Source: Marsupella aquatica (taxonomy: Eukaryota > Marchantiophyta). Taken from it: a stretch of DNA of 64,000 bases. Location: contig OZ316891.1 in assembly GCA_973895155.1 (NCBI GenBank), positions 17,856,001 through 17,920,000 on the forward strand. The letters are read 5' to 3'. A program made the translations under genes and the position numbers. Of this stretch, positions 59,457 through 64,000 are shown one piece after another (the stretch's first letter is position 1; each line of letters begins with the position of its first letter). Below the pieces are notes generated by a model. The model was not told the origin of the DNA and did not search any database. It worked only from the letters and a program-made list of their open reading frames with translations.

Positions 59457-59754
59457 CACCGTGCCAGGAAACAGTAAACAGCAAACAGTAAACAGTAAAT
59501 AGCAAAATGGATGAGAATTTTTTTTGAATTTTTTTTTTTGAATTTTTTTTTTTTTTGGTTTAAATTTTTGACATTTTTTTACTAGCACCCCAAGCTAGTA
59601 ATAGTAGCGCCTGGCGCTAGCCAAAAATGATCATTTTTAAAAATATTTCGAAAATTTTGAGTTTTAATGAGAATTTTTTTATATCTCATTTTTGCTGATA
59701 ACAGTAAAATTTTGCTCATAACAGGAAATCATTTTCCTGTTTCCTGGCACGGTG
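59457..59754. mobile_element. MITE-like insertion, 298 bp, 18-bp TIRs
   Basis: CACCGTGCCAGGAAACAG (59457-59474) and its exact reverse complement (59737-59754) bound an AT-rich core with long T runs. TAA lies at 59453-59455 and at 59755-59757 (one extra C between the left TAA and the repeat), like the 3-bp TWA duplication of PIF/Harbinger MITEs. It sits within the acidic 3' part of the TnpA-like gene. No coding capacity. Confidence 0.7.
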
Positions 59755-60149
59755 TAAAGCCTCCTCCCGGCTACTGCCCCTCTCCCTAGAACCGCTGGTA
59801 AGAGGAGTAGCCCCCTCATCCTCATCATCACTACTACTTGCGTCAGCACCCGACCCCTCAGGCTCATCCGAATCCTGCATCCGTACACTTAATCAGTTTC
59901 TACAAATTAAAAAGGGTCATCCACAATGTTGGCATCACAATTAATTAAACCTTGAACACCTAGATACTTACAGTAGCCAACTCGGCATCCACCATCTGAA
60001 AGAGGTACTTTCTCCCATGCTCCATCCCTATCTCAATATGTTTCTTGGATATCTTCCTCTTATATTTCCGGTACTGCCATGCACCATAAAACCAAAAAGT
60101 AAACCCATAGGCTAAACCAAAATTCACAATGCGAGAGGCCTTAGGCCTA

Positions 60150-60370
60150 AAAAAGTTAAACTACTTTGAAAACAACTCAAATTCACATTTGTGAAGCTAA
60201 TGCGTTCACAAAATGCGAAGCCCTAATTTTTGCGAAGGCATTGCGATGGCTTTTGCGATGCGCGTACCTTCGCAACAGCATCAGAAAATCCAAAAAGAAA
60301 AAAGTGCATAATAGAGTTTGCGAGGCTCTTGCGAACAAATGCGCATCGCAATGGGATCGCAAACTGTGAT
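60150..60370. promoter_or_regulatory. TTGCGAA motif cluster 2 of element C
   Basis: Several copies of TGCGAA, TTGCGA and TCGCAA in both orientations (for example ATGCGAAGCC, TTTTGCGAAGG, ATCGCAATGGGATCGCAAAC). It lies in an intron or spacer of the TnpA-like gene. Confidence 0.7.
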
Positions 60371-61684
60371 CCCGAGAGGTTTTTAAAAATGCACAAATTT
60401 CTAAGTGTCAGTCGTGACCTAAAACAATGCACAAGCAAGCACATGAGAGCATGGACATTCATGACATTCCATTCACTTGCATTACCTCAACTGAGAAAGT
60501 AAGGAGGAAAGAGCTTAGGGAGGAGAGGAGACACTCACAAAGTGGGCCTTGAGACCGGGGAGACCGCCTTGACCCAGCTTGTGGACTGGATTGGGGGTGG
60601 CTTTCACTCGCTTGGCTGCATCCATGAAACGTTTGGGTGGTCTTCCTTCTTCGTCGACCACCTTTTGCACATCAGCTACCTTCTGCTCGAGTCCCTTCAG
60701 GTCATGGTCAAGGGGGAGCTTCCCGGTCTCCTTTGCTTTCAGGGATCGAGCTAGTGTATCCTTCCATTGTTCCAACTCGCGAGCTGCTTTGATTTGCACC
60801 TCAATCTTGTAAAATGCATTCCAGATGTCCTCAGTGAATTGGAGGGGCCTGCGCAAATTCCTGTACGATATCAAGTCTCTCAGGTGGGCTCTAATCTTCA
60901 TCCTATCATGGTATCTCATTTGAGACATGGAATTAGAAATCTTGTCTGCCAGCCATTGCTCATCTATGTCAGCTCCATTACGAAATGCATCCTTGATCTG
61001 ATTCATCACTCTCTTTCGCTCTGCCTTCTCAACCTTTCCCCATTGCATGCCTCGTGAGAAATTGCTTGTGATGATCTGTTTGATGGTGCTCTTAGCCCCT
61101 GCATAGGCTAGCTCAGTTGGAGTCCCAGTTGTCTCCAAGGCAATGAATGGAAGCTTTTTCCTTGCATCCTTTTTGACGTTGCTCATCTCGTTGTTTTCGA
61201 ATTGCATCCCTCTCCTCTCTTCTCTTCTGTTTTTCTGTGGCTTGAGGAGAGGCAACTCCCGACTTAGCCCTCTCCTCCCTCTTCCTTCTTTTCTCTCTAG
61301 CCTTCTCCTCAGCTGCGACCCTCTCTTCCTCGTCTCTAGTAGCTTGCCCTGCCACAATTCCTGTTTGCAAAACCTGGCCTAAAATGGCACTCAAGGAGGC
61401 AAGCCCTGCTGGAGTATTCAAATTTACTTCACCCAACTGTGCAGCACTGAGATGTTGGGCTACTAAGTCGCTCCATGCATATGTTGCTTCTCCTGATTTG
61501 CCCCATTGCCACTACCACCAGCACCATGTCCTCCACTCCCACCGTGCTCTCCACTCCCACCGGTAGCCATAGCTCAATCCCTCTCAGGTCTCTCTCAATC
61601 TTCTCCCCGCGGCCCCTTCTCCTCTCGCTCTCCCGATCAAACAAGGAATGAGCTTGATGCGAGCTCCCGCCGACACTTACGCAT

Positions 61685-61920
61685 TTCAAAAAAACCTCTT
61701 TGCGATCACATTCGCATCACAAACTGCCACCCTATTACCTTCACAAATGGTCTCGCAACTTGCGATACTTTTGTGAAGAACATACCCTCGCTAATCCATC
61801 GCAACCCGCAGAAACGCCCAAAAATTGTTCTCGGCCTCTGTATTTGCGAAGATGTTGCGAACCCGGGAGGTTCGCAAAATGCATCTCTAATTTGTGAAGC
61901 AATTTGTGAGGCAGGTGATC
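61685..61920. promoter_or_regulatory. TTGCGAA motif cluster 3, upstream of the TnpA-like gene
   Basis: Copies of TTCGCA, TCGCAACTTGCGATAC, ATTTGCGAAG, GTTGCGAAC and GGTTCGCAAAA within 235 bases, just upstream of the ATG near 61573. It could be a promoter region bound by the element's own TnpA protein. Confidence 0.65.
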
Positions 61921-62039
61921 TCGGTTTAGGGTGGGAAACTATCCCAGGTGTTTAAACGGCTTTACAAGGGTATGGCCTATTTAAACCCTTTTAACTCAAC
62001 ATGGATTTGTGAATGGCCAATTAGTTTGAAGAAGAGGAT

Positions 62040-62890
62040 TTTAGGTTGTAGTTGGGCTTTGTGTTTTTGTTTTTGAATCTTAATTGGGTTCTAATTTAAC
62101 AAAGGGTTTGAGTTTTAATTTGGGGTTTGGATTTAGAAAGGGTTTAGTTTAGGGAGGGTTGTGTTTCAATTGAAGGGGTTAATTTGGGTTTAGGTTTTAA
62201 TGTAAGGGTTGGGTTTGACTTTTCACTGATTTCATATTTTTTGCTCTATACATATTTCAGTTTAGGGACATGGTTTTAATAGAGGGCTTTAAGTTAGGGT
62301 CTAAGGTAGGGGTTTGGGTAAGGTTGTAATTGAGAAGTTTGGGTTAGGGTTTAGGGTAGGGGCTTGATTTTGGTTTAAGTTTAGGGGTTTGGGTTAGGTT
62401 TAGGGTAGGGGCTTGATTTTGGTTTAAGTTTAGGGGTTTGGGTTAGGTTTTAAGTATAGGGGTTGGGTTCCATTTTAATTCTAAGTTGTGTTTCATTTTT
62501 AATGTGGGGTTTGGGTTAGGATTTTTGGGTAAGGGTTTGATACATAATGAGGGAATATGGATAGGTAACTTAGGAGGGAGTTTGAGTTAGGGTTTAAGGT
62601 AGGGGTTTGAGTAAGGTTTTAGCTGAGGGGTTTGGGTTAGGTATTGAATATAGGGGATCGATGGGTTCAATTATAATTCAGGCTTGTGTTTAATTTTTAA
62701 TTTAGGGATTTGGGTTAGGGTTTAGGGTAAAGGCTTCATAGGTAATGAGGGAGTTTGAGTTAGGTTTTAGCTGAGGGATTTGGGTTAGGGTTTGAATGTA
62801 GCAGTTGGGTTTTTAGCGTAGGGGTTTTGGTTAGCTAGGGCTTTGGGTAAGGGTTTTATATGTTCATGTTTAGGGTAGGTTTTTTTTCTA
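62040..62890. repeat. Degenerate TTTAGGG-like tract
   Basis: Dense irregular repeats of GGGTTTGGGTTAGG, TTTAGGGTAGGGG and GGGTTAGGGTTTAGGG over about 850 bases, G-rich on the plus strand only. One near-exact duplication of about 57 bases containing GGGGCTTGATTTTGGTTTAA lies at 62355-62450. Not a perfect telomere array. Confidence 0.8.
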
Positions 62891-63319
62891 ATTGAGGGTA
62901 TGCTTTCTTTATTTCATTAACATGAAGGGGTGGAACACTCTAGGAGTTACAGGGCACTTCCCCATCGTTTTGAGAGTTTTGGCTAATGCATATGCATTGC
63001 AAGAGCTTGGGCATCTGAAAGGTAAAGCTTGTTTTCCTGGCATTTTTTATTTGTACTGTAACTTGAGGGTCTATCATCCCTTTCTATAGTTTACCATAAG
63101 TCATTGCTTAATTCATTGTATATTTGCAGATTTCTCCCTCCTACTTCCAGATTGGGTTCATCAAGTTTGGACCAAAAGACCTATAGGCATTGCTGAGCCC
63201 GGGTCTCATAAAGGTATTTTTTCCTTTCATTTCAGTTTAATATGTCTACTTAGGGATTACAAATGATCGTTTTAGCTATTTGTTTACTAACTCGCTATTC
63301 CAAATCTTCCACTTGCCAG

Positions 63320-64000
63320 ATGTCTTCATCCTCTACAACTTCCACCACATCAGACTCCTCCTCTGATGAGGACATAGATCCTCCTCCTCAGCCTGAAACA
63401 GCCGCTCGTCGACCTAGTGGTCTACCACGCCAACTTTGCAGTTGTAAAAAATGTGTGGGGATGGTTGTCCAGAAGTCATATGTATGTGCAGACCATATTT
63501 CTCGATATGGACAACATCGAGGTCTTACACCCGGAGCCTCTTCATCCCATACGGTGAGTTGTAAACTTACTATGGTTTATTTTTTATTCAATAAATATTG
63601 CTAGCATGATAAGTTGGGGAAGTTTACAATCACTTTGTTGGATTTGTTCCCTATAGGTATCTAATAGGCCTACACCCACGGCACCAGCACCCTATGTTCC
63701 CTCACAAGGAGTTCTAGATGCTATAGGCTCGGCCCTTTCACAAGCTTTCCGTTTGGTTGCAGCAGAGCGAAGTGGTGTTGGGACAGTTCAGGGTGATGGT
63801 ATTGTTACACGAGGGAAAAAACGGTCTAAAAGGCAACCTAGAGGGGAAGTTGATCAGTACACCTATAGGGTTGATGGTAGGTGGGGACCTTGTACATTCA
63901 CAGGGAAATGTGTTCCTATCATAAAGGATTGGAATCCTGATTGCCTTGGTTTGCCATGTGATATAACCTATGGTGAGGAAATAGAGGTTTGGGGAAGACA
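63320..64000 (+). CDS. 5' part of a transposase-like gene of element C, cut by the window end
   Basis: ATG at 63320 (MSSSSTTSTTSDSSSDEDID) directly follows an AG, so an upstream exon is possible; candidate exons lie at 62930-63021 and 63130-63213. Exon 63320-63553 has CSCKKCVGMVVQKSYVCADHISRYG, a C.C..C ... HI..YG arrangement like the zinc-binding N-terminal block of TNP2-type transposases. The donor GTGAGT is at 63554. The next exon starts at 63658 (VSNRPTPTAPAPYVPSQGVL), with a basic RGKKRSKRQPRGE and a Cys-containing GRWGPCTFTGKCVPIIKDWN, and runs off the edge. The transposase core itself is not in view, so the assignment is tentative. Confidence 0.5.

Larger units (their letters stand above)
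59190..61575 (-). pseudogene. TnpA-like gene of element C, interrupted
   Basis: ATG near 61573 opens a Gly/Ser-rich MATGGSGEHGGSGGHG; after a G run the sense continues in another frame (YAWSDLVAQHLSAAQLGEVN). A coiled, charged stretch (EEKAREKRRKREERAKSG) follows, and another frame change at an AAAAAGG run near 61165 leads to the long part (to 60515): KKLPFIALETTGTPTELAYA, NGADIDEQWLADKISNSMSQ, MRYHDRMKIRAHL, RRPLQFTEDIWNAFYKIE. Later exons include an acidic one at about 59880-59757 (MQDSDEPEGSGADASSSDDE) and a final one from 59456 to 59190 with an acidic run and basic end KKPAKKPTKRGWKSPF. A 298-bp insertion lies in or between these last parts. The family is uncertain: a plant TnpA/Ptta-like DNA-binding protein is most likely. 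A fragment of a relative is at 20595-20875. Confidence 0.6.
58352..64000. mobile_element. Element C: left part of a different CACTA element
   Basis: Begins CACTACTACACTATTGGCCC at 58352, inserted in the third X block (previous bases TTT). The subterminal region is full of TTGCGAA/TTCGCAA motifs. Inside are a minus-strand TnpA-like gene, a telomere-like tract and the start of a plus-strand gene with a zinc-binding motif. The right end lies outside the window, so completeness and target duplication cannot be checked. Its TnpA-like gene differs from those of A and B, so it is another family. Confidence 0.7.

Noticed and set aside
59154-59477. Proline-rich plus-strand protein (107 residues)
   Set aside because: Its Pro run is the antisense of the acidic Glu/Asp run in the last exon of the TnpA-like gene; the minus-strand reading ends in a basic tail as expected.
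1-64000. tRNA, rRNA, CRISPR array or bacterial-type operon
   Set aside because: None seen; introns, plant-type transposons and low gene density point to a nuclear plant genome. A covariance-model scan would be needed to exclude small RNA genes.

Overview
The window looks like nuclear DNA of a streptophyte plant, perhaps a seed-free land plant (low confidence on the lineage). Genes are split by short GT-AG introns. Most of the sequence is degenerate repeat, and the best-preserved coding sequence belongs to plant-type CACTA (En/Spm) DNA transposons: TNP2 transposases, a second TnpA-like gene, CACTA termini and 3-bp target duplications. No tRNA, rRNA, operon or CRISPR structure was seen.

Left part (1-24.9 kb): about 3 kb hold a minus-strand gene for a secreted Ntn-hydrolase of the acid ceramidase / peptidase C45-like type, with six exons whose phases all agree. 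After it comes gene-poor DNA with degenerate non-LTR retroelement C-termini (3.6-3.9 and 6.8-7.3 kb), a perfect 77-bp inverted repeat (7.68-7.85 kb), two minisatellite tracts of one family in opposite orientation (4.9-5.3 and 24.7-24.9 kb), a broken gag-like gene (16.3-17.3 kb) and a fragment of a TnpA-like gene (20.6-20.9 kb). Two plus-strand copies of a small tail-anchored-looking gene that may be selenoprotein S/VIMP-like lie here: an intact three-exon copy at 22.4-23.9 kb and a decayed copy at 9.4-10.6 kb.

Middle part (24.95 to at least 56.4 kb): two related giant CACTA elements, one inside the other. Element A (35557-52519, about 17 kb) is complete, with matching terminal inverted repeats and a GAA target duplication. 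It sits inside the older element B, which starts near 24952 and whose right terminus I cannot find. On the minus strand both carry the same gene order: a novel Cys-rich protein ('HSCQYDC' family), an EDM2-like PHD-finger protein, [a tandem-BRCT protein, A only], an F-box-like protein, the TNP2 transposase and a TnpA-like protein. B has several frameshifts and stops. A has one clear in-frame stop, in its transposase. Both PHD proteins begin with a peptide that resembles the histone H3 tail. The set suggests a transposon with chromatin and ubiquitin-related cargo, possibly for counter-silencing; that role is inference.

Right part (56.4-64 kb): duplicated non-coding units, then the left end of a third, different CACTA element (C, from 58352 past the window edge). 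It has clusters of a TTGCGAA motif, a minus-strand TnpA-like gene interrupted by a MITE-like insertion, a degenerate telomere-like G-rich tract, and the first exons of a plus-strand, transposase-like gene with a zinc-binding motif.
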